Of a DNA stretch of 22,346 nucleotides, positions 6,601 through 12,791 are shown in pieces. The stretch is from JAGQTE01 sp964648005. GTDB lineage: Bacteria > Actinomycetota > Acidimicrobiia > Acidimicrobiales > Acidimicrobilacustridaceae. Position numbers and translations under genes: made by a program. Under the pieces are notes generated by a model. It made no database searches. It had not been told where the DNA came from and worked only from the letters and a program-made list of their open reading frames with translations. The first letter of the stretch is position 1. Each line of letters starts with the position of its first letter. The stretch covers positions 1 through 22,346 of the forward strand of contig CAZYKR010000037.1 of assembly GCA_964648005.1 (NCBI GenBank), written 5' to 3'.

Positions 6601-9600
6601 TGCTGTCGTACAGCTCGACCGTCACGCCGTCGAGGCCGGCCTCGGACGGGTCCTGGATGCCGTCGGCGTCGATGTCGATCCATACCCGGTCGGAGATCAC
6701 GGCCGGAAGCTCGATGCCGAAGTCGGCGTTGAGGTACGTCTCGTTCGGCGTGAGCAGATGCGTCACCGGGTTGGGCGACGTCACCGTGGCGCTCGGCGGC
6801 AGGGTGGTCTCGTCGAGCTCGACGCACCACGTCCCCGGCGGCAGGTTCGTGAAGTTGTAGGTGCCGCTGCCGTTCGTGGTGGCCGACTGCAGCACGACGG
6901 TGTCACAGGTGCCGTCGCCATCGAGGTCGTACGTCAAGTCGATGTCGACGTTCGGGACGCCCGTGGTCTCGGGCGGGTCCTGGGTGCCGTCGCCGTCGAG
7001 GTCGACGTAGACGGTGTCGCCGATGCTGCCCGGCAGCGTGATGCCGGCGTCGATGTCCGTACGGACCTCGGCTGCGGCGACGGTGATCCCGCCGGTGAAG
7101 CCGCTGAACGGGTTGGCGTCGCTGTCGAGGTTGTCGTCGCCACCGCGGTTGGGCGCGGTGAGCACGCTGCCCGCGAGCGGGACGAACTTCACGACATACG
7201 TGCCTGCCGGAACGGTGAAGGCGTAGTTGCCGGCGCCGGCGGTGGTTGTCGTCTGCAGCAGCGTCGTACCCGTGCTGTCGTACAGCTCGACCGTCACCCC
7301 GTTGACACCCGACTCGGATCCGTCCTGGATGCCATCACCGTCGAGGTCGACCCAGACGTAGTTGGAGATCACGCCGGGCGCCACCGGGTCGACGACGTCG
7401 TCGCTCACCGGCGGCGTCTCGTCGGGATCGGCGGTGGCCGTGTTGTCGAAGTCGACGACGCTCGTCGACAGCGGGTCGTCGACCACGGTCACGACGGTGA
7501 TCGTGGCGGACTCGCCGTTGAGCAGGTTCGGGATGGTGGTGAGCGTCGACGGTGCCGACCCGGCGTAGGTCGACGTCGAACGAGTCGTGCCCGTGATGGT
7601 CACGTTGTCGGCGCGGAACTGGTCGTTCGATCCGCCGGCCCAGGAACCGCTCTGGCGGAACCGGATCTCGGTGGCCGTACCCCACTGACCCGACGTCAGC
7701 GTCACGGCGTCGTTGTCGAACGCCGCGGTGTCGCAGTCGGCGCCGTTGGCGTACTGGGCGATCGGCTGCCACGCCGCCGACCCGTTGGGCCGGATCTCGA
7801 CGTTCATGATGTCGCCGTTCTCCATCGACTGGCAGCGCCAGTCCCACGACACCGTGACGGCGGATGCGCCGCTGAGGTCGCCGGCGACACGGGCGATCGA
7901 CTCGAGACCGGTGTCGTTGCCCTTCTGGAAGTGCAGGCGGCGGCTGGTCAAGTTCGAGGTGTTGCGCACATCACCGGTGTCCTGCACCGGCGCCGTGCCG
8001 GAGTCGTCCGTCTCGATCCAGTCGCCCGACCAGGCGGTGGCGCCGGTCGAGCCCGCATATCCGTTGGACTCGAAGTCGTCGGCGTAGTTCCCGACGGTCG
8101 TGCTCACCGGCGCCTGTACCGACGTCGACTGCCAGGTCAGGCCCGTCGGCAGCGTGTCGGTGACGATGACGTTGTTGAGCGTGCCGGGCCCAGGGTTGTT
8201 GACCGTGATCGTGTAGGTGAGCGTGTCACCGGGTGCCACATCGGCACCGGCGTCGGAGACCTTGTCGATGGTGATGGCCGGGGGCAGGAAGCCGGCGTCC
8301 ACGTTGGTGATCACTTGGCCGGGCGCGGGGTTGATCGTCCCGGTGCGGCCGGTGGTGGTGTTGGCGTCCGAGTCGGTCGTGTCGCTACCGGTGTCGGCCG
8401 TCGTGAAGAGGCGGCCACCCGGGTTCACGAACTCGACGACGTAGTTGATGCTCGGATCGAGTCCGGAGAAGTTGTACAGGCCTCCTCCCGCCGTGGTCGT
8501 CAGGGCGATCGGCGTCACCAGATCGGTCGAGGCGTAGAGACGGACCGTGACCCCGTCGATGCCGGGCTCGCCGACGTTCTGCTGGCCGTTGCTGTTGGTG
8601 TCCGTCCAGACGAAGTCGGAGATGGTGGCCGTCGGCTGCAGGCCAGCGTCGACATCGGTGCGGGTCTGGCCGCCGACCACGTCGAGCGTGCCGGTGCGAC
8701 CGGTGGACACGTTGGCGTCGGAGTCGACGTTGTCGTTGGCGCCCTGGTTCGCGGGGCTGAACGGCCGGGCATCGGGCCGGACGAACTCCACGATGTAGTT
8801 CGGGGTCGGGTCGAGGCCGGTGAAGCTGTACAGGCCGTTGCTGTCCGTCCCCGTGAAGGTGATCACGCCACCATCGGGGGTGCCATCGCCGTTCGCATCG
8901 AGGTAGAGGTTCACCCTGACACCGACGACACCGACCACCTCGACGGCGTCCTGGATGCCGTCGCCGTCGAGGTCGATCCACACCCGGTCCGAGATCCCGG
9001 CCGGCTGCTCGACGGGGATCTCGCCGATGCTGCAGGTGACCGACTGATCGGAGTCGCCGCAGGCCGAGTTCGAGATCACACCCGACGGCAAGGTGAACGG
9101 GTCGTCGATGACCGTGCGGAACCGGATGGTCGTCGAGGCACCCGGTGCCAGCGAGCCGAGGCCGATGCCGCCCTCGTCGAGCGGGAACTCCGTCGCGCTC
9201 GGCGGCACGATGTTGTCCGCGACCGGGACGAGGTCGACTGACGTCGTGCCGAAGTCGTAGGTCACCCCCGGCGGCAGGTTGTCGGCGATCACGATGTTGG
9301 TGAGCGTCGTTGCGCCGCCGCCCGAGAGCTGCAGCGACCACTCCAGCACGTCGCCGGGATCGGCCTCGCCGTCACCGTCGTCGTCGTTCCACAGGGCGAC
9401 GGACTTGGCGTTGATCAGCGACGACGCCGGGAAGATGGCCGTGCCGAGGTCGAGGCCCGGGAAGCCGGTCGGCGCGTTGGCCGGATCCTCGCCGTAGGCG
9501 GCGGCGATCGGCTTGGCGAAGTCGCACGTGGTGATGCGGGCACCGGTCATGTCACCGTCCGTGTCGACGATGCGGCGTGACTCGAGCGCGGCGATCGAGA

Positions 9601-11065
9601 TGGCGACGTCGTACTGCTCGGACGAGGAGCACAGGGTGCTCGACGGGTAGAAGTTCGAGCCGGTCGTCGGGTCGCCGTCGAAGTCGACGTACACGGTGGC
9701 GGCGGTCTGCGACGAGATCCACACCGCGCTGGCGTTGGTGTCGGTGCCGTCCTGGGAGCCGGGCGCCCAGCCGACGACCACCGTCGGCGTCAGGTAGCTC
9801 GTCGGCACCGGTGCGAAGCCCCAGTCGTAGTCGGCCGAGGCATCGGCGCTGCCGCCGTTGCCGGAGCTGGCGCCGATCAGGGCCTGGGTGAAGAAGGGCG
9901 AGGTCGACGAGATCACTGCTGCGCCGCCGATCGGGGCGTTCAGCTCGATCGGCACGGACACGCCCGCCGGGACGTTCGTGTTGGTCGTGCCCGACGACGT
10001 CTGCGTCGAGACCGTGATCGCCGACGCATTCGGGTTGTAGAGGTAGACCACGGTCTCGTAGTTGGCCGAGTAGGTGGCGGCGGGGATGAGGTAGCTGTTC
10101 GCCTGCTGGCCCGATGGGATCAGCTCGAGCGCCGAGACTTCGTAGTCGGCGTCGATGTCGCCGACGAACATGTCGGCCTGCACCGGCTTCGAGGTCAGCA
10201 CGGTGGCGCCCTCGAGGATGCCGCCATCGACGAAGACCGTCTCGCCCTCGTTGCGGTACACGTCGCGGTCGATGGCGTCGACGTAGTCACCGTCGTCGTT
10301 GCCGTCGATGAGGATGTGGGTGTTGGCCTCCTTGGCCATCACCATCAGCGCCGTGTACTCGGACGGGTCCGATCCGCCGATGAAGGCCGAGTCCTGCCCG
10401 ATCGGGACGACGTACTGGTTGCCCCAGCGGCTGGTGTCGAACGCCGACACGGCGCCCGAGGCAAGGGCGTTGGCCTGACCCCAACCGGCCTGCGACACGG
10501 TCAGGGCGCGGGTCGAGGCGATCTTGTCGCGGCCGTCCCAGTAGACGGTCGAGCTCACGCGCGGCGTCGTCACCGGACCGGGGGCCGTGGCGATGGCACC
10601 CGACCCGTCCGGCAGCAACGTGTTGTTCAGCGTGATGACACCACCGGCGGGGATGACGTCCGTGCCGGCAGCGGCGCACCGGGTGCAGAAGAGCCCAACG
10701 TCGCCGTTCGAGGTGTTGCCGTCACCCCAGACGACGGTGCGGCCACCACCGGTCGTCTGGAGCGGATCGTTGATCGTGCCCTCGAAGCCGTTCTCCCACT
10801 GGTCGTAGTAGATGACCGTGTTCGGCGCCGACGCGGTGATGGAGATCGTCGTGCGGGCCGTCGTACCGATCGGGTTCGGCGCGCCCGTATCGATCGATCG
10901 CAGGGCCTCCATGTAGTCGTCCTCGAACATCGGGACGTACATGGTCAGCACCGGATTCGGCCCAGGTGCGGCCTGCGCCGGCGGAGCCGCGAGGCCAATG
11001 ACGAATACCGTTGAGATCAGGGCGAGCGCGCTGAGCGCGCCGCCCCGGCGAAGATGGTGCCGCAT
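3683..11065 (-). CDS. 2460-residue Sec-secreted multidomain protein (IgGFc-like, DUF11, SdrD-B repeats, CSLREA, beta-helix)
   Basis: A giant exported mosaic. Residues 1-32 form a Sec signal peptide (basic MRHHLRR, hydrophobic core, PAQA cleavage). About 40-530 resembles the IgGFc-binding-protein N-terminal domain (ILIDGNDDG, ADMFVGD). About 555-655 is a DUF11 repeat. SdrD-B/Cna-B-like repeats follow at about 687-809, 814-926, 1232-1342, 1346-1451, 1455-1566, 1574-1687 and 1689-1802, each opening with a D-x-D-x-DG-x-x-D or related calcium-type loop (such as WIDLDGDGIQD). A second DUF11 at about 930-1220 carries an inserted domain. About 1806-1897 is a cadherin-like/Ig-like domain (ISISVLANDSDAD), then an unnamed segment at about 1899-1997. 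A CSLREA-like motif (CTLRAAVQESNA) lies near 2015-2030. A glycine-rich right-handed beta-helix at about 2093-2400 ends in a choice-of-anchor-Q-like tail. No LPxTG or C-terminal membrane segment is visible. An adhesive or matrix role is inferred from domain types; no enzyme was recognised. Confidence 0.88.
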   Translation of the reverse strand: MRHHLRRGGALSALALISTVFVIGLAAPPAQAAPGPNPVLTMYVPMFEDDYMEALRSIDTGAPNPIGTTARTTISITASAPNTVIYYDQWENGFEGTINDPLQTTGGGRTVVWGDGNTSNGDVGLFCTRCAAAGTDVIPAGGVITLNNTLLPDGSGAIATAPGPVTTPRVSSTVYWDGRDKIASTRALTVSQAGWGQANALASGAVSAFDTSRWGNQYVVPIGQDSAFIGGSDPSEYTALMVMAKEANTHILIDGNDDGDYVDAIDRDVYRNEGETVFVDGGILEGATVLTSKPVQADMFVGDIDADYEVSALELIPSGQQANSYLIPAATYSANYETVVYLYNPNASAITVSTQTSSGTTNTNVPAGVSVPIELNAPIGGAAVISSTSPFFTQALIGASSGNGGSADASADYDWGFAPVPTSYLTPTVVVGWAPGSQDGTDTNASAVWISSQTAATVYVDFDGDPTTGSNFYPSSTLCSSSEQYDVAISIAALESRRIVDTDGDMTGARITTCDFAKPIAAAYGEDPANAPTGFPGLDLGTAIFPASSLINAKSVALWNDDDGDGEADPGDVLEWSLQLSGGGATTLTNIVIADNLPPGVTYDFGTTSVDLVPVADNIVPPSATEFPLDEGGIGLGSLAPGASTTIRFRTVIDDPFTLPSGVISNSACGDSDQSVTCSIGEIPVEQPAGISDRVWIDLDGDGIQDAVEVVGVVGVRVNLYLDANGDGTPDGGVITFTGTDSNGLYSFTGLDPTPNYIVEFVRPDARPFSPANQGANDNVDSDANVSTGRTGTLDVVGGQTRTDVDAGLQPTATISDFVWTDTNSNGQQNVGEPGIDGVTVRLYASTDLVTPIALTTTAGGGLYNFSGLDPSINYVVEFVNPGGRLFTTADTGSDTTDSDANTTTGRTGTINPAPGQVITNVDAGFLPPAITIDKVSDAGADVAPGDTLTYTITVNNPGPGTLNNVIVTDTLPTGLTWQSTSVQAPVSTTVGNYADDFESNGYAGSTGATAWSGDWIETDDSGTAPVQDTGDVRNTSNLTSRRLHFQKGNDTGLESIARVAGDLSGASAVTVSWDWRCQSMENGDIMNVEIRPNGSAAWQPIAQYANGADCDTAAFDNDAVTLTSGQWGTATEIRFRQSGSWAGGSNDQFRADNVTITGTTRSTSTYAGSAPSTLTTIPNLLNGESATITVVTVVDDPLSTSVVDFDNTATADPDETPPVSDDVVDPVAPGVISNYVWVDLDGDGIQDGSESGVNGVTVELYDSTGTTLLQTTTTAGAGNYAFTVPAGTYVVKFVPLAGSVLTAPNRGGDDNLDSDANPFSGFTGGITVAAAEVRTDIDAGITLPGSIGDTVYVDLDGDGTQDPPETTGVPNVDIDLTYDLDGDGTCDTVVLQSATTNGSGTYNFTNLPPGTWCVELDETTLPPSATVTSPNPVTHLLTPNETYLNADFGIELPAVISDRVWIDIDADGIQDPSEAGLDGVTVELYDSTGTNLLQSTTTAGGGLYSFTVAPGTYVVIFDQPSGYDFSPQDQGGNDALDSDANPTTGATAQITVTSGQTRTDVDAGVYDPSGLGSIGDTVFYDANGNGSFDTGEGLAGVEVTVTWAGPDGNLATAGDNQDYVVTTGPGGTYLADLLPAGNYSVTVNTATLPSGLTTNTVDPNGGNDSTSTLALAAGEDRLDQDFGYVGAGSIGDTIFHDVNDNGSPDGGEGLAGVDVTVTWAGVDGDINTAGDNVSITTTTGAGGTYLVSGLPAGTFTVTVDTADLPSALTINSVDPDGGSDSTSTLTLVPLGSNLDQDFGYRRPNSPPVALIDDASVCANTPISISVLANDSDADLDTLTLVSVSTSAAGRTPTIAGSDISYSPPSNFTGVDVFTYVVTDGYGATTTGTVTVTVGSCGLVANDRMYFIGLGGDTGPGPGPGYYDRIVSVNQLRFSGQQLVIRLRDGFVPQPGDTFDIWTAPAMSGHFAKIYGRVMPNGVVLQVKILPDRVRLVAVRGHRVTDDGDVVDANVGDGTCATADGVCTLRAAVQESNALAGPDGIVGLANQTTDLAISGAEENLAATGDLDITGDTTLVGQGSIVDANDLDRSLHVTATGALDANDLTLRDGIAYGVVPGAGAVFNDGGALTLTDVVLTDNEGLIGGGLGTVGGTTTLNRGVITGNRAAYGGGVGAFGPTVLDAVLVEGNDASAGGGGIGVSPAASVTAREATIRDNDAVQGGGIGVFGGGSATLTRTAVTGNRATSVGGGVYAEGSVTIADARVSANLAPNGAGLRTGTTTAIDRTTIDANVASVRGGAIENFGSLSLTAVTIDANVAPDGAALAQVAGSATLVSVTAVAQRATGVGGGALLDTSGTPLSLMNSIVSDNVAGAACSTSIVGLTSGGWNHIGDASCGLSGTADVNGGTAGLGPLTINGGYAPTHKPGAGAPVTNTGATSGCGAKDQRNYPRPRGGACEKGAIEL
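6600..7297 (-). repeat. 26-bp exact in-frame repeat within the SdrD-B modules
   Basis: The segments at 6600-6625 and 7272-7297 are identical over 26 bases and lie 672 bp (224 codons) apart, encoding the shared VTVELYDST region of two modules. The surrounding DNA is also similar. This shows internal module duplication or gene conversion inside the giant gene. Confidence 0.85.
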
Positions 11066-11346
11066 CTTTCCGACCTGTTCTGCTTGCCGATGGGCCCGAT
11101 CGGACCCGTCTTTGGGGAGCCAGGAAGCGCCGCCGCCTCATTGGCCGTCCCGCGAGATTGCCACAGCATCCTGGCGGGGTTCAGGTCTGGTCGGTGCATT
11201 TCTCGCGAATTGAGCCGGACGACCCATACCGAAAGGCAACGAAAGGTCAGCGTCTCCTCAAGATCGCTGCAGCACGTCAGGGCAGCGCGTTCTGCCGACC
11301 CGAATGCGGCACCAGACACCCAGATCGTGCCCGGGATTTCGCGTCC
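11066..11346. other. 281-bp intergenic region upstream of the giant exoprotein gene
   Basis: No convincing ORF lies here. On the minus strand GGAAAG abuts the giant gene's ATG as a weak ribosome site, with AGGT further upstream. A CGAAAGG direct repeat (plus-strand 11230-11236 and 11240-11246) is spaced 10 bp, one helical turn. I looked for c-di-GMP riboswitch hallmarks such as GACGCAAAGCC and found none. The promoter of the exoprotein unit should lie here, but no strong -35/-10 pair is visible. Confidence 0.5.
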
Positions 11347-11832
11347 TCACGAGCGGAGTTGCGCCTCGCACGCCATTCGAACCGCTCGACGAAGCTGACG
11401 ATCGTCGCGGCCCCAGCTGGCATCCCACTCGTCATCCATCGCTCCGACGACTCCCAGCGGCTCGTCCCATACCTCGGGGGCGTAGTCACGGTCCACGTAC
11501 ACCCTCCAGACGGCTTGCGCGACCTCCCGCTCCGACAAGCGCCCCGACAGGCAGCGCGCCGCCAGCCCTTCGAAGACGACACGCCTGGCGGCGGGCGCGT
11601 CGGGGATCTCGACGCCCATCTCGGCCAGTGCATCGGGCAACACGGCCCGGACCTCGAACGGGTCATCGCCGGGCAAGCCTGCAAGGAGACGCAGTTGCAG
11701 ACCGTCAAAGCCCTCCACCAGCCACCAGGCTGCCCACATCGGCACCTCCTCGGTCGGCAGGTCGTGGAGGGCCAGCCAAGCAGCGACCCATTCAGGCCTC
11801 GGCGTCTGCTGCGTTTCACGCACGTCCGCCAT
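11347..11832 (-). CDS. 161-residue hypothetical protein, acidic and Trp-rich
   Basis: The product is a soluble, acidic, tryptophan-rich protein with no signal peptide or membrane segment. The N-terminal half contains PEWVAAWLALHDLP and MWAAWWLVEGFDG; the middle has LPGDDPFEVRAVLPDALAEMG; the C-terminal half has LSEREVAQAVWRVYVDRDY and a final basic helix. The MWAAWWLVEGFDG...LPDALAEMG layout resembles small hypothetical proteins common in Streptomyces and relatives, but I know no function for them. The ATG at 11832 begins where the sequence becomes protein-like; there is no good Shine-Dalgarno, and an in-frame GTG about 20 nt upstream is an alternative. It lies 125 bp after the next gene on the same strand and may be co-transcribed with it. 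It could be an immunity-type protein, but there is no toxin nearby to support that. Confidence 0.7.
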   Translation of the reverse strand: MADVRETQQTPRPEWVAAWLALHDLPTEEVPMWAAWWLVEGFDGLQLRLLAGLPGDDPFEVRAVLPDALAEMGVEIPDAPAARRVVFEGLAARCLSGRLSEREVAQAVWRVYVDRDYAPEVWDEPLGVVGAMDDEWDASWGRDDRQLRRAVRMACEAQLRS

Positions 11833-11957
11833 GTTCGAGGAGTGCCGCGCCGATTGCACGACCAATTCCGTGCTGACGACGCACCTGCCGCACGGCGCCG
11901 TCGTTCGCGGCGCCGCAACTGACGATGAGGGTGAAGCCCGGAGGCCGCTGACGAGCG

Positions 11958-12545
11958 CTACCCGTCGTTCGTGGCGATGTGTTCTGACCAGGACTGATGG
12001 TCCTCGAACTCGACCCAACGCGGCCACTGTTCGACGAACCAAGCGCCGACCTCATCTCGGGCCATGATCAGGAACCGGTCCGCCAGCACCACGGGCGCAT
12101 GGGTCGTCGGCGGCATCGTCTCGCCGACATGCGGCAGGACGACCTCGAACACGTCGGGCATCCCCGCCCGCGCCGCCGCCGAGTCCTTACGTCGGAGGAC
12201 GTAGTTCTCGGGCTCGCCGCCCGCGGGCATCCGCTCGGGCCAGTCCGCCGACAAGTCCCACGCCTCCCATCGGAGGTTCACCACCCGAGCGAGGGTGACC
12301 GGCCGGAACTCGAAGGGGCCGAGACCCGACCCCTCGATCACCGACCGCGCCTCCTCGGCCACAACCAGGAGATCGCTCGATGGCGTCGTCACCGGTGGGA
12401 CAAAAGGTCCGGTGCGCTCCAGTTGGAGTCGCCCGTCATCGTCGCGGCCCAGGTTCCAGGTGAGCCCAGATACCAAGATGTCGCCGTAGTCACCCCAACC
12501 GAGGTCGGTCGCCCTCAGCTGCTTCCAACCCGGCATCACCGGCAT
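11958..12545 (-). CDS. 195-residue hypothetical protein, possibly immunity-like
   Basis: A soluble protein of about 195 residues starting MPVMPGWKQLRATDLGWGDY; a second ATG at 12536 would remove three residues. Neither has a strong ribosome site. The segment VVAEEARSVIEGSGLGPFEF followed by RPV resembles the Imm11/DUF1629-type pattern in which a short 'SexxxxxLexxGixGxxFxPV' stretch occurs, but the match is by eye and weak. The C-terminal region has LADRFLIMARDEVGAWFVEQ, a plausible beta-alpha element. It ends with TAG. The gene lies 95 bp beyond the 3' end of tRNA-Thr and precedes the 161-residue gene on the same strand. The open frame upstream of 12545 is arginine-rich and unlikely to be coding. 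Function unknown. Confidence 0.72.
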   Translation of the reverse strand: MPVMPGWKQLRATDLGWGDYGDILVSGLTWNLGRDDDGRLQLERTGPFVPPVTTPSSDLLVVAEEARSVIEGSGLGPFEFRPVTLARVVNLRWEAWDLSADWPERMPAGGEPENYVLRRKDSAAARAGMPDVFEVVLPHVGETMPPTTHAPVVLADRFLIMARDEVGAWFVEQWPRWVEFEDHQSWSEHIATNDG

Positions 12546-12640
12546 GGCTGGAGAGCCTCGCACGCCTCGGCCTACGGCTGTCGAGTGCGCGGATCGGCAC
12601 CGTGGAGGGGCGTTGCCGCGCACTCGGCGAGGGGAACGAG

Positions 12641-12716
12641 TGGAGCCCGAGAGGAGAATCGAACTCCTGACCTGCTCATTACGAGTGAGCCGCTCTGCCG
12701 ACTGAGCTACTCGGGC
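12641..12716 (-). tRNA. tRNA-Thr (anticodon CGT), CCA encoded
   Basis: The minus strand folds as a complete cloverleaf. A 7-bp acceptor stem GCCCGAG/CTCGGGC is followed by discriminator T and an encoded CCA. The anticodon arm GCTCA-CTCGTAA-TGAGC places CGT at positions 34-36, which reads ACG (Thr). The T arm contains AGGAG-TTCGATT-CTCCT. Total length is 76 nt with CCA. It is divergent from the EAL-domain gene, 75 bp away. Confidence 0.96.
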
Positions 12717-12725
12717 GAGGCGACA

Positions 12726-12756
12726 AATCTAGCAGTCGCCCTCCCCGCTCCCACAA
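12726..12756 (-). promoter_or_regulatory. putative tRNA-Thr promoter
   Basis: On the minus strand TTGTGG (12756-12751) and TAGATT (12731-12726) are separated by 19 nt. TAGATT lies 9 nt before the mature tRNA 5' end. The -10 fits TAnnnT well, but the spacing is long. Confidence 0.4.
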
Positions 12757-12777
12757 GCAGATCGACGGCCCGATGGC

Positions 12778-12783
12778 TACGGT
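12778..12783 (+). promoter_or_regulatory. putative -10 element (TACGGT) of the EAL-domain gene
   Basis: TACGGT sits 8 nt before the ATG at 12792, and no Shine-Dalgarno lies between. The flanking GGCTACGGT recurs at 21962-21970 ahead of the other plus-strand gene. No clear -35 hexamer is visible. A leaderless start is inferred. Confidence 0.35.
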
Positions 12784-12791
12784 TTGCGGCG

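Noticed and set aside
4415..9241. A 1608-codon open frame on the plus strand, opposite the giant exoprotein gene.
   Set aside because: The translation is dominated by R, V, D and G with no signal, domain or start context, while the minus strand reads as recognised domains throughout. It is a mirror effect of GC-rich, repetitive coding sequence.
3140..11060. A CRISPR-like array, suggested by many repeated short motifs in the giant gene.
   Set aside because: Repeats are in-frame protein modules of varied length with no constant repeat-spacer structure, and no cas genes are present.
11066..11240. A c-di-GMP riboswitch ahead of the giant exoprotein gene.
   Set aside because: The conserved GACGCAAAGCC and GGGCAAACC-type segments are not present on either strand.
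12641..12665. A direct repeat of the tRNA-Thr 3' end as evidence of an integrated element.
   Set aside because: I found no second copy of the tRNA 3' sequence in the window and no integrase gene.
11997..12791. The open frame upstream of the EAL-gene ATG on the plus strand.
   Set aside because: It runs through the tRNA-Thr gene and opposite a minus-strand gene, and its sequence is not protein-like until the first PAS region. The ATG at 12792 is the plausible start.
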